In this document: positions 34,942-43,393 of the stretch, one piece after another
Layout of the letters: each line of letters opens with the position of its first letter
Position numbering within the stretch: the first letter of the stretch is position 1
Assembly: GCF_049340185.1 (NCBI RefSeq)
Contig: NZ_JBMPPC010000002.1
Span: forward strand, 372,001-436,000
Direction: 5' to 3'
Origin: Undibacterium sp049340185
GTDB taxonomy: Bacteria > Pseudomonadota > Gammaproteobacteria > Burkholderiales > Burkholderiaceae_D
Length of the DNA: 64,000 bases
Translations under genes and position numbers: made by a program
Notes under the pieces: model-generated
What the model saw: only the letters and a program-made list of their open reading frames with translations
Told to the model about the DNA's origin: nothing
Databases searched by the model: none

Positions 34942-36021
34942 CTAGCCCAACCGCTTCTTCGTCGTCGCATCAAACCAATGCATGGTATCTGCGGCAAAAC
35001 CAGCACTGGTGCGCTGACCAGCCTGAACCGGCGTGCCGACGGGTGTACGGATAACCACCGCCTGTCCGCCACATTGGCCGTGTACGAGTAAGTCAGCTCC
35101 CAGACTTTCTACCAGCTCAACATCGAATGGCAATCCCGGCATTCCTATAAATAAATGTTCAGGCCGCACTCCAAGAATTAATTCTCTGCTCGCAATCCGT
35201 TCTGCCTCAGTCTGCAATACCGGCAAATTGACAATCGTACTTCCCCACTGCATCTGACGGCCATCTTCACTGATATTACCCGTGATTAAATTCATCGGCG
35301 GCGACCCGATAAAACTGGCGACAAACGTGGTCGCCGGCTGGCTATACACTTCTGCGGGTGTCCCGATCTGCTCGGCGATGCCAGCATTCATCACGATCAT
35401 GCGCTGACCTAAAGTCATTGCCTCGACCTGATCGTGTGTAACATACAAACTTGTCGTCCCCAGCGTGCGGTGGAGTTTCTGTATTTCTAAACGCATCTGC
35501 ACACGCAACTTCGCGTCAAGATTCGACAAAGGTTCATCAAATAAAAATACTGCAGGCTCGCGTACAATCGCTCTCCCCATCGCAACTCGCTGACGCTGGC
35601 CGCCCGACAATTGGCGCGGAGTTCTTTGTAACAGTTCACCCAACTCTAAAATCTTGGCGGCTTTTTGTACCCGCAACTCAATATCCGCCTTAGAAAAACC
35701 GCGTATCTTCAAACCGTATGCCATGTTTTGATACACCGTCATATGCGGATACAAAGCATAGTTCTGGAATACCATTGCGATATCTCTATCCTTCGGTTCC
35801 AGCTCATTCACGACGCGATCACCGATGATCACATCACCTTCAGAAATTTCCTCCAGACCGGCGACCATGCGCAGCAAGGTTGATTTACCACAGCCCGATG
35901 GTCCCACCATCACAATGAATTCGCCGTGCGCAATATCAATCGAAATACCGTGAATGACAGCAACCGATTTATCACCTTTCCCATAGGTCTTTTTAACGTT
36001 TTTTAAGTGAACTTGTGCCAT
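34942..36021 (-). CDS. ugpC: sn-Glycerol-3-phosphate ABC transporter ATPase UgpC
   Basis: ATP-hydrolysing subunit, 359 aa. Walker A GPSGCGKST, Q-loop FQNYALYP, signature LSGGQRQRVAMGRA, Walker B VFLFDEPLSNLDAKLR, and a C-terminal TOBE/MalK-type regulatory domain (about residues 235-359). Known: UgpC belongs to the MalK group and is shared for glycerophosphodiester uptake. Last gene of the ugpB-A-E-C set, 76 bases after ugpE. No ugpQ phosphodiesterase follows. Confidence 0.94.
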   Translation of the reverse strand: MAQVHLKNVKKTYGKGDKSVAVIHGISIDIAHGEFIVMVGPSGCGKSTLLRMVAGLEEISEGDVIIGDRVVNELEPKDRDIAMVFQNYALYPHMTVYQNMAYGLKIRGFSKADIELRVQKAAKILELGELLQRTPRQLSGGQRQRVAMGRAIVREPAVFLFDEPLSNLDAKLRVQMRLEIQKLHRTLGTTSLYVTHDQVEAMTLGQRMIVMNAGIAEQIGTPAEVYSQPATTFVASFIGSPPMNLITGNISEDGRQMQWGSTIVNLPVLQTEAERIASRELILGVRPEHLFIGMPGLPFDVELVESLGADLLVHGQCGGQAVVIRTPVGTPVQAGQRTSAGFAADTMHWFDATTKKRLG

Positions 36022-36097
36022 ATCTCGTTATTGTTAAATTATTCTCGAATTGTTTTTGACTAATTTTCGGCTTATTCACGAATATCACTGTGGACTT

Positions 36098-36949
36098 CTA
36101 CTTTTCAGAATCAACCAGGCCTTTTACAAACCATTTTTGCATAATCACAATCACCAGGCCTGGCGGCAACATAGCGAGCAGCAAGGTCGCCATAACCAGA
36201 TTCCATTCGACCGCCGCATCACCACCCGCAATCATACGTTTGATACCAATGCCAATCGGGTACATGCTCTGCTCAGTCGATACCAGCAACGGCCAAAGGT
36301 ATTGATTCCAGCCATAGATAAACATAATGACAAACAAGGCAATCAGATTAGTTCGTGATAATGGCCACAACACGTCTTTAAAGAAGCGCAGCGGGCCTGC
36401 GCCGTCTATCCTTGCGGCTTCCGCTAGCTCTTCTGGCACTGTCAGAAAAAACTGCCGGAATAAAAAAGTCGCCGTCGCCGACGCAATTAAGGGAATCGTC
36501 AAACCTGCGTAAGAATTCAACATCGACAAATCCGACACGACTTTATAGGTAGGCGAAATACGCACTTCAACCGGCAACATTAAGGTGACGAAAATCATCC
36601 AAAAAAACAAAGTGCGTCCCGGAAAACGAAAATACACAAGTGCAAATGCAGACAACATTGAAATCGATATTTTGCCAAACGCAATCAGCAGCGCCGAGAC
36701 CAGACTCACCCACATCATACGAGCGACAGGGCTGGTCGCAACATTACCAGAAGCTCCCGAATTCAAGACCGCCGACAGGTTATGGAATAACTGATCACCG
36801 GGAATCAATGACATCGGCGCCAAGGCAGACTGCTCTGCCGTCTGACTGCTTGCAACCAGCGCAACATAAATAGGGAAAGCGACAAATGCCACGCCCAGTA
36901 TCAACACCAGATGGCTGAAGAAATCCAATAAAGGACGGCGCTCTATCAT
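36098..36949 (-). CDS. ugpE: sn-Glycerol-3-phosphate ABC transporter permease UgpE
   Basis: 283 aa, six helices, binding-protein-dependent permease of the MalG type. The EAA loop is visible as EELAEAARIDGAGPLRFFKDVLWPLSRTN. ERRPLLDFFSHLVLILGVAF at the N-terminus resembles E. coli UgpE. Its ATG overlaps the ugpA stop by four bases. Confidence 0.93.
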   Translation of the reverse strand: MIERRPLLDFFSHLVLILGVAFVAFPIYVALVASSQTAEQSALAPMSLIPGDQLFHNLSAVLNSGASGNVATSPVARMMWVSLVSALLIAFGKISISMLSAFALVYFRFPGRTLFFWMIFVTLMLPVEVRISPTYKVVSDLSMLNSYAGLTIPLIASATATFLFRQFFLTVPEELAEAARIDGAGPLRFFKDVLWPLSRTNLIALFVIMFIYGWNQYLWPLLVSTEQSMYPIGIGIKRMIAGGDAAVEWNLVMATLLLAMLPPGLVIVIMQKWFVKGLVDSEK

Positions 36950-37857
36950 GAGTACTGCACTTTCTTTTCAACATATTTGAACTGAATGACCGTCAGGACG
37001 ATCACGATCGTCATCAGTATCACGGATTGTGCGGCGGCGCTGCCCAGATCACCACCTTTGAAGCCATCATTGAAGACACGGTAAACAAGAATTTCGGTAT
37101 CTTTACCCGGGCCACCTTGCGTCGTCGCCTCAACAATCGCGAAGGTATCAAAAAATGCATAAACGATATTCACTACGAGCAAAAAAAACGAGGTCGGTGA
37201 CAACAACGGAAACACAATCGTGGCAAACCGTTTCACTGGTCCGGCACCGTCAATGGCAGCTGCCTCGATCAAGGATTTGGGGATCGACTGCAGACCCGCC
37301 AGGAAGAACAGGAAGTTATAACTAATCTGTTTCCAGACTGCAGCGAGAACAACCAGAATCATCGCATGCTGGCCATTGAGGAGACTATCCCATTCGATCC
37401 CAAAACGACGCAGCGCATGGGCGAGTATGCCTAGTGTCGGGTTCAGCAAAAACATCCAGAGTACACCGACCACTACCGGTGAAACTGCATACGGCCAGAT
37501 CAGGAAGGTCTTATAAATCGCAGCGCCTTTGACGACACGATCAGCAAATACAGCCAGGACCAGCGAAATACTCAGTCCCAGGCTCGCAACGAGAACTGAG
37601 AACAGCGCAGTCGTTTTAAACGATGCCAGATAACTGGGATCTGCAAATAAAATATTGAAATTATCAAACCAGACAAATTGCGTAGACATGCCAAAGGCAT
37701 CCTGGAGCAAAACAGATTGATATAAAGCCTGCACTGCTGGCCAGAAAAAAAATAAGATCGTAATAATGATCTGCGGCGCGACCAGCACATAAGGCAGCCA
37801 GGCGGAGCGAAATCGGGCGCGTTTTTCCAAACTGCTTCCTAAAAAAATTTTACTCAA
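36946..37857 (-). CDS. ugpA: sn-Glycerol-3-phosphate ABC transporter permease UgpA
   Basis: 303 aa MalF-type permease with six helices. N-terminal RFRSAWLPYVLVAPQ, FLIWPYAVSPVVVGVLW, the EAA loop SLIEAAAIDGAGPVKRF, and the TQGGPGKDTEILVYRVFNDGF stretch typical of UgpA. It is separated from ugpB by 278 bases that hold a cryptic small reading frame (37898-38124), whereas other members of the set are tightly packed. Confidence 0.93.
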   Translation of the reverse strand: MSKIFLGSSLEKRARFRSAWLPYVLVAPQIIITILFFFWPAVQALYQSVLLQDAFGMSTQFVWFDNFNILFADPSYLASFKTTALFSVLVASLGLSISLVLAVFADRVVKGAAIYKTFLIWPYAVSPVVVGVLWMFLLNPTLGILAHALRRFGIEWDSLLNGQHAMILVVLAAVWKQISYNFLFFLAGLQSIPKSLIEAAAIDGAGPVKRFATIVFPLLSPTSFFLLVVNIVYAFFDTFAIVEATTQGGPGKDTEILVYRVFNDGFKGGDLGSAAAQSVILMTIVIVLTVIQFKYVEKKVQYS

Positions 37858-37897
37858 ATTAAAGTGTCGACTTAACCACGACTCTAAAAACAGAAGT

Positions 37898-38124
37898 TTA
37901 CTGATCTAGTTTCGGCCAAATCTTAGTGACGATGACCGGAATAACAGTAAACAAGAGCCCAGGAATTCCTTGCATTGCTCCTAAAATAAGCAACACAGTA
38001 GCGAGTTCGGCTCGGATATTATGAACGGGTATAAATTCTCTTATAGACAAATAGCACGATAAAGTCACAATGATTCCAATTGCGTGGACCGTTATTAAGA
38101 ACCATTTTTTTGCTCTAATATCAT
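37898..38124 (-). pseudogene. Small two-helix membrane protein gene with -1 shift at an A7 run (decayed or recoded)
   Basis: Found by reading the ugpB-ugpA gap. On the minus strand an ATG at 38124 has an excellent AAGGG site five bases upstream, but its frame stops after nine codons. If reading slips back one base at the A AAA AAT heptamer (coding-strand bases 38110-38104, within the A7 run), it continues for 66 codons to TAA at 37898-37900. The result is about 75 aa with two hydrophobic spans (WFLITVHAIGIIVTLSCYL and ATVLLILGAMQGIPGLLF) and a charged end. An eighth A would make it an ordinary gene. It is a sequencing error, a recent pseudogene, or a slippage-controlled gene. Family not recognised; the position suggests a link with the Ugp transporter. 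Confidence 0.6.
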
Positions 38125-38135
38125 TGAAACCCTTT

Positions 38136-39473
38136 TTACTTATTCGCTTTTTCGAAACGCTCTAATAAGTCATTACCTCGTGCAACGGCAGCATCCAGAG
38201 CATCCTTTGCGGTTTTTTTACCGGCCCAGACGGACTCCAGTTCTTCGTCCATGATGGTGCGGATCTGGACAAAATTACCGAGACGGATACCACGCGATTT
38301 TTCTGTGGTTTTGACGATCATCTGCTGTACAGCGACATTCGGACCCGGTGTTTTATCATAAAAACCCGATTTTTTTGTTAGCTCGTAAGCGGCATTGGTA
38401 ATAGGCAGATAGCCGGTTTCCTGATGCCATTTCGCTTGCACTTCCGGTTGCGACAGGAATTTATAAAACTTCGCAACGCCTTTGTACTCATCGTTCTTTT
38501 TACCGCTCATGGTCCACAGTGACGCGCCGCCGATGATGGTATTTTGCGGCGCACCTTTAGCATCTGAGTAGTACGGCAGCGGTGCGACTGCAAATTTGAA
38601 TTTAGCATTTTTGCTGACATTGCCATAAGCAGAACTCGATGAGGTCAGCATGCCACATTCGCCTGAATAGAATTTTGCTTCGGGCTCGTTCTTGCGTCCG
38701 GCATAGGTGAAGTAACCTTGCTTCGCCCAATTCGCCATGTTTTCAATATGTTTTACATGCAAGGGACTATTGAATTTCAAGCGCGCGTCCAGTCCGCCAA
38801 AACCATTGCCTTTCGACGCAAACTCTACATTGTGCCAGGCAGAGAAACTTTCCAGATGTACCCAGGTCTGCCAGCCAGTCGTGAAGCCACACTTCTCGCC
38901 GTTTGCCTTTAGACGGGCCGCAGCGGCGACAACTTCCTGCCAGGTTGACGGTGCCTTGTTGGGATCCATGCCTGCTTTGGCGAACATATCCTTGTTGTAA
39001 TAGAACACCGTCGTTGAACTATTAAATGGAAAGGAGACCATCTCCCCTTTCGGCGAGGTGTAATAACCGGCAACGGCAGGAATATATACCGAGGCGTCGA
39101 ATTTTTCTCCTGCGAGTTTCATGACTTCCGAGACCGGCTTGATCGCACCTTTGGAATACATCATGGTTGCAGTACCGACCTCAAATACTTGTAAGACATG
39201 TGGTGCATTACCTGCCCGATAAGCCGCAATGGCGGCGGCCATTGCTTCGTCATAACTACCTTTGTAGACCGCGACTACCTTATAGTCAGACTGACTTTTA
39301 TTAAACTGTTCAGCCAGTCCGTTGACCCGCTCACCCAAAGCGCCTGTCATCGAATGCCACCAGCTGATCTCCGTCACCGCATACGCAGAACTGGAGAACG
39401 CACTCATTACCAGGAGCGCTAAGGCAGCGCGGTATTTGGCACTGCATGTTAATTTTGTAGAGGTGAATTTCAT
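38136..39473 (-). CDS. ugpB: sn-Glycerol-3-phosphate periplasmic binding protein UgpB
   Basis: 445 aa with a signal peptide (cleavage near SSAYA). Similarity to E. coli UgpB runs throughout: ISWWHSMTGALGERVN, YKGSYDEAMAAAIAAYRAGN, QVFEVGTATMMYSKGAI, FNSSTTVFYYNKDMF, CGFTTGWQTWVHLESFSAWHN, and GGASLWTMSGK. First gene of the importer set. Known: ugp genes are phosphate-starvation regulated in enterobacteria. No convincing Pho box was identified in the 39474-39697 region. Confidence 0.95.
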   Translation of the reverse strand: MKFTSTKLTCSAKYRAALALLVMSAFSSSAYAVTEISWWHSMTGALGERVNGLAEQFNKSQSDYKVVAVYKGSYDEAMAAAIAAYRAGNAPHVLQVFEVGTATMMYSKGAIKPVSEVMKLAGEKFDASVYIPAVAGYYTSPKGEMVSFPFNSSTTVFYYNKDMFAKAGMDPNKAPSTWQEVVAAAARLKANGEKCGFTTGWQTWVHLESFSAWHNVEFASKGNGFGGLDARLKFNSPLHVKHIENMANWAKQGYFTYAGRKNEPEAKFYSGECGMLTSSSSAYGNVSKNAKFKFAVAPLPYYSDAKGAPQNTIIGGASLWTMSGKKNDEYKGVAKFYKFLSQPEVQAKWHQETGYLPITNAAYELTKKSGFYDKTPGPNVAVQQMIVKTTEKSRGIRLGNFVQIRTIMDEELESVWAGKKTAKDALDAAVARGNDLLERFEKANK

Positions 39474-39697
39474 GGATGTCTCACTTTATGATTATTCTGA
39501 ACCGGCTTATCAATTTTTTAGAGCGTATCAGGCAGTTTTTATTTTACGGATGAATTATGACGACTGCGCTACGATAGCATTGTCAGTGTTGCCATGTATA
39601 GATAGCCCTTATAATTTCATTTTTTAGTGCTGCTTTTTTCGCTGGTGAAGAATCTGCCTCTGGGCAACGGCACGCATAACCATAAAAATAGAAACGC

Positions 39698-40558
39698 ATG
39701 ATATTTCAACGAGCCCAACTGTATTTTCAGCTAGTCCGCCTTGATAAGCCGGTCGGTATCTTGCTATTGCTATGGCCGACACTCGCCGCGCTCTGGATTG
39801 CCTCGGATGGTCAACCCGACTGGCGCTTAGTGCTCATTTTCAGCTTAGGTACCGTGCTGATGCGCTCTGCCGGATGCGCAATCAACGACTTTGCTGACCG
39901 TGATTTTGATAAACACGTCAAACGTACGGCCGAGCGACCTATTACCAGTGGCAAAATTGCCGGGTGGGAAGCCGTGATGGTAGCCGTGCTACTGTCCCTG
40001 GTCTCTTTTTTTCTGATCCTACCTTTGAATACGCTGACCAGACAACTCTCGGTGCTGGCGGTAGTGATCGCAGCTAGCTACCCTTATTTCAAACGGTTTT
40101 TTGCAATACCTCAGGCCTACCTCGGCATCGCGTTTGGCTTCGGTATTCCGATGGGATTTGCTGCAATTCAAAACACCGTGCCGGCGATCGCCTGGATCTT
40201 GCTGATCGCGAATATTTTCTGGGCGGTTGCGTATGACACGGAATATGCGATGGTCGACAGAGATGATGATCTTAAGATCGGCATCCGCACCTCGGCCATC
40301 ACTTTCGGCAACTATGACGTGCTGGCAGTCATGTTGTGCTACCTGATTAGTTTTATCCTGATTCTGTTTGTCGGCTGGCAGCAGGGACTGCGCTATTACT
40401 TCCTTGCGGGACTAATGATTGCCTGCGCTTTCGCGGCATATCACTACACTTTAATCCGCAATAGAGAGCGCATGGCTTGTTTTAAAGCGTTTCGCCACAA
40501 TAACTGGTTAGGAGCCGCTATTTTTACTGGTATCGCACTGGACTATGCATTAAAGTAA
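39698..40558 (+). CDS. ubiA: 4-Hydroxybenzoate polyprenyltransferase
   Basis: Membrane enzyme that prenylates 4-hydroxybenzoate in ubiquinone synthesis. 286 aa with about eight helices. The two Asp-rich prenyl-diphosphate/Mg sites are visible: NDFADRDFDKHVKRTAERP (about residues 67-85) and DTEYAMVDRDDDLKIGIRT (about 180-200). DKPVGILLLLWPT near the start is typical. Divergent from ugpB, followed by the YqjD-type genes. Confidence 0.96.
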   Translation: MIFQRAQLYFQLVRLDKPVGILLLLWPTLAALWIASDGQPDWRLVLIFSLGTVLMRSAGCAINDFADRDFDKHVKRTAERPITSGKIAGWEAVMVAVLLSLVSFFLILPLNTLTRQLSVLAVVIAASYPYFKRFFAIPQAYLGIAFGFGIPMGFAAIQNTVPAIAWILLIANIFWAVAYDTEYAMVDRDDDLKIGIRTSAITFGNYDVLAVMLCYLISFILILFVGWQQGLRYYFLAGLMIACAFAAYHYTLIRNRERMACFKAFRHNNWLGAAIFTGIALDYALK

Positions 40559-40689
40559 TTTGCAGGAGGCCAGCGCAGTCGCTCAGAAACTTACTTAGCG
40601 ATGATTTGATTTCTCGCAAACCTAGACCTAAAGCAATTCCCTACACTGTCTTTAGCAATTGTTCCAATTTACTCTTGAAAGGAAACACC

Positions 40690-40998
40690 ATGAGCTCAGC
40701 CGAACAGCATAAAGAAAAATTGATGCATGATTTAAATCAGGTCATCAGGGATGCAGAAGATCTATTGAAAAATTCCGAGCAACAAGCTGGTGAGGGCTAC
40801 AAGTCAGCAAAAGCCCGGTTTGAGCATACTTTAAAAAATGCTAAAGCCGAAGTCACACGCTTAGAAGACGCTGTCGTCACCAAGGCAAAAGACGCCGCCC
40901 ATGCAACGGACGTCTATGTCAAAGAAAATCCATGGCAGTCTGCCGGTATCGCGGCAGGCATAGGTTTGCTGGTCGGACTGCTTATCGGTCGCAAATAA
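40690..40998 (+). CDS. DUF883 family protein (YqjD/ElaB-like)
   Basis: 102 aa from the ATG at 40690 with AAAGGA upstream. A long amphipathic helical body (about residues 5-75) is rich in Lys, Glu and Ala, then VKENPWQSAGIAAGIGLLVGLLIGRK, the C-terminal tail anchor with glycine zipper that defines the family. Known: E. coli YqjD and ElaB sit in the inner membrane and bind ribosomes in stationary phase. It heads the yqjD-yqjE-yqjK-like trio; three bases separate it from the next gene. Confidence 0.9.
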   Translation: MSSAEQHKEKLMHDLNQVIRDAEDLLKNSEQQAGEGYKSAKARFEHTLKNAKAEVTRLEDAVVTKAKDAAHATDVYVKENPWQSAGIAAGIGLLVGLLIGRK

Positions 40999-41001
40999 GC
41001 G

Positions 41002-41385
41002 ATGGCCATCGTTGATTCCGTAGCCCGTTTAGCCGCCACGCTGATTGGTATTCTGCATACCCGGCTGGAATTAATTTCGGTAGAGGTAGAGGAAGAACTC
41101 ACTCGTTTTTCCTCTTACTTATTGTGGTCGCTGGTCGCTTTGTTTTGTGCTGGTGTTGCAGTGTTATTGCTGATACTGCTCTTGATCGCCGCCTTCTGGG
41201 ACAGCTACCGTATGGCGGTTCTGCTCTCTCTGCTGGCAGTATTTTCAGGTGCGGCGATTGGCCTTGGGTGGTGGTTACGACAAAATATGCTGACCAAACC
41301 CAGATTATTAGCCAGTACCCTGGCAGAGCTGCGTAAAGATGCATCCGCTTTGCGCGGTAGCAGCACAACAGATGAATCGCTCTGA
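41002..41385 (+). CDS. Phage holin-like family membrane protein (YqjE-like)
   Basis: 127 aa. An N-terminal amphipathic helix (VDSVARLAATLIGILHTRLELISVEVEEE) and two hydrophobic spans (about residues 42-65 and 70-92) followed by a cytoplasmic tail. This layout is that of the YqjE family (DUF1469), named holin-like by domain databases but not a phage gene. Conserved neighbour of DUF883 proteins. Function unknown. Confidence 0.88.
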   Translation: MAIVDSVARLAATLIGILHTRLELISVEVEEELTRFSSYLLWSLVALFCAGVAVLLLILLLIAAFWDSYRMAVLLSLLAVFSGAAIGLGWWLRQNMLTKPRLLASTLAELRKDASALRGSSTTDESL

Positions 41386-41390
41386 TCGCC

Positions 41391-41699
41391 ATGCCTAAAC
41401 TGAGCCAACAACTCGCAGAACGCCACCGGCAACTCCTGGCGCAGACTCAGGTTCAGCGCGAAGTGATCGCCGGACATGGACGACAGATCAGGCAGTCCCT
41501 GCAATTTGCGGATCTTGGTCTGCAGGTTGTGAGGCAAATCAAAAAGCAGCCCGCGTTAGGGATTGGCTTTGCAGTTGCTACGCTGATCGTCAAACCTCGC
41601 CGTATGTGGCGACTACTCAAAACAGGACTGATTGCCTGGAATATCTGGCAAAACCTCGCGCCTGTTTTGAAAAACTCGTCCCACCCTAAGCAAGATTAA
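41391..41699 (+). CDS. YqjK-like protein
   Basis: 102 aa. A basic, Gln/Arg-rich N-terminal helix (LSQQLAERHRQLLAQTQVQRE), a central GIGFAVATLIVKPRRMWRLLK resembling the YqjK-like family, and a short hydrophobic C-terminal segment. The ATG follows the YqjE-like stop by five bases, so all three genes form one operon. Function unknown. The gene is convergent with proC. Confidence 0.78.
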   Translation: MPKLSQQLAERHRQLLAQTQVQREVIAGHGRQIRQSLQFADLGLQVVRQIKKQPALGIGFAVATLIVKPRRMWRLLKTGLIAWNIWQNLAPVLKNSSHPKQD

Positions 41700-41712
41700 A
41701 GCTGAAACATCA

Positions 41713-42540
41713 TCAGCTCTGAGCTCCGAACTCATCCCCCAATTCCTTACCGCGGGCGGCAGCGGCTTTGACTGCTTGCATGATTGCGGTCTTCACACCT
41801 TGAGCCTCCATACTGCTTAGTGCCGCATAAGTTGTACCGCCTTTAGACGTGACTTTCTCACGTAACACCGCAACGGAGTCTGTTGATTTCAAAGCGAGCT
41901 GAGTTGCACCGTCAAAGGTCGCCATTGCCAATTGCATCGCCTGCTCTGCCGGCAACCCCAATTCCAGCGCGGCCTGCTGCATCGCCTCAATAAAATAAAA
42001 TACATAGGCAGGACCACTCCCGGAAACAGCAGTCACCGCATCAATCAAAGATTCATCATCCAGCCACACCGTCGATCCCACGGCTTGCATAATGTGATCG
42101 GCAGCCTCTCTTTGCTCAGGCGAGACACTGCTGGTCGCATACAAACCTGTCACACCTTTACCAATCAGTGCGGGCGTATTCGGCATACTACGGACAATTT
42201 TGTGATAGCCGTTTAACCAGCGAGCGATATCCACCGAGCGGATACCTGCGGCGATAGACAGGATCAATTGGGCCGACACATAAGGCACAAGCGCTTCTGC
42301 GACTTGTCTGAGCTGCTGAGGCTTTACCGATAAAATGATGATGTCGGCCTTTTCAATGCTGGTATCAATCTGCAATGCCGTACTGACACCGAACTGCTTA
42401 GCCAGTTTATCAAGCGATTCCTGATAAGGATCTACCACATGCACATACTCTGGCGCGGTTACTTCAGGTAATAAACCGCCGATTAAAGCGGTCGCCATGT
42501 TGCCGCCACCGATCAATGCTATTTTCAATTTATTTTGCAT
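41713..42540 (-). CDS. proC: Pyrroline-5-carboxylate reductase
   Basis: Last step of proline synthesis. 275 aa from the ATG at 42540; a TTG five codons upstream is possible. Seen: the Rossmann start KIALIGGGNMATALIGG, IILSVKPQQL, RSMPNTPALIGKGVTGLY, and the C-terminal signature DAVTAVSGSGPAYVFYFIEAM with VTSKGGTTYAAL. The start overlaps the end of yggS by 11 bases, indicating a yggS-proC operon. Confidence 0.96.
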   Translation of the reverse strand: MQNKLKIALIGGGNMATALIGGLLPEVTAPEYVHVVDPYQESLDKLAKQFGVSTALQIDTSIEKADIIILSVKPQQLRQVAEALVPYVSAQLILSIAAGIRSVDIARWLNGYHKIVRSMPNTPALIGKGVTGLYATSSVSPEQREAADHIMQAVGSTVWLDDESLIDAVTAVSGSGPAYVFYFIEAMQQAALELGLPAEQAMQLAMATFDGATQLALKSTDSVAVLREKVTSKGGTTYAALSSMEAQGVKTAIMQAVKAAAARGKELGDEFGAQS

Positions 42541-43246
42541 ATGTTCTTTTTCCAAAAATTGCCGATCCTATCCGCACCATCGTACTGCCTTCGGCAATCG
42601 CCGCGTGCCTGTCAGCACTCATGCCCATCGATAATGTATCTAAAGTGATTCCTGATGAGAGCAAAGCAGCCTGAATTTTTTCCTGTAGCTCACGCAATTC
42701 GCGAAACGGCTGGCGCTGATGCAGCTCATCCTCCGTCGATTCAGGTACCGCCATCAGCCCGCGCAAGCGTAAGTGCGGCAATTGTGCAATATGCTGCGCC
42801 AGTGCGAGTGCTTCATCTGGCATGACACCACTTTTACTAGCTTCACGGCTGATATTCACTTGCAGGCAAATATTCAAGGGAAGCTTGCCCGCAGGACGCT
42901 GCTCCGACAGGCGGTTAGCAATTTTATCCCGGTCAACAGAGTGTACCCAATCAAATTGCTCAGCTATCTGGCGAGTCTTGTTACTTTGAATCGGTCCGAT
43001 AAAGTGCCATTCAAGCAACAAATCCGGTCTCAGGCTGCGCACCAGCTGCATTTTCTCCAGAGCTTCCTGCAGGTAATTCTCGCCAAAGGCGCTCTGCCCG
43101 GCGCTGGCAGCATCAATAACCGCCTGAGCATCAAAAGTCTTAGAAACGGCGAGCAGCGCAATCCCCTGAGGATCGCGACCGCAGGCTAGGGCAGCGGCAC
43201 GTAAATCATCACGCACGGCTTGCAAGTTGCTTGATATTAAGGACAT
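42530..43246 (-). CDS. yggS: PLP homeostasis protein YggS family
   Basis: 238 aa single-domain alanine-racemase-like TIM barrel that binds pyridoxal phosphate and buffers its level. Seen: LLAVSKTFDAQAV with the PLP-binding Lys, FGENYLQEALEKM, WHFIGPIQSNKTRQI, and LSMGMSADRHAAIAEGSTMVRIGSAIFG with the phosphate-binding end. The ATG at 43246 is used because the upstream extension does not match the family. Divergent from pilT (147-base gap). Confidence 0.94.
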   Translation of the reverse strand: MSLISSNLQAVRDDLRAAALACGRDPQGIALLAVSKTFDAQAVIDAASAGQSAFGENYLQEALEKMQLVRSLRPDLLLEWHFIGPIQSNKTRQIAEQFDWVHSVDRDKIANRLSEQRPAGKLPLNICLQVNISREASKSGVMPDEALALAQHIAQLPHLRLRGLMAVPESTEDELHQRQPFRELRELQEKIQAALLSSGITLDTLSMGMSADRHAAIAEGSTMVRIGSAIFGKRTYAK

Positions 43247-43393
43247 AATCGAGATACTTGATTTTGCAACATAGCTGGGACCGGATTCAGGCAAAAAGTC
43301 CCGCCAGGATTGCATAAGTTGTAGGTTGATCAGTGCGATTGCATCAGAGTTCTGTGCACGCCACCGCAAATCATTTCATCACCGGAATTATAA

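Noticed and set aside
39474..39697. Pho box before ugpB
   Set aside because: The best match (CGTCATAATTCATCC region on the minus strand) does not show two proper CTGTCAT half-sites at the right spacing.
41002..41385. Prophage holin suggested by the family name
   Set aside because: It sits in the YqjD-YqjE-YqjK-like chromosomal trio with no phage genes nearby; the family name is misleading.
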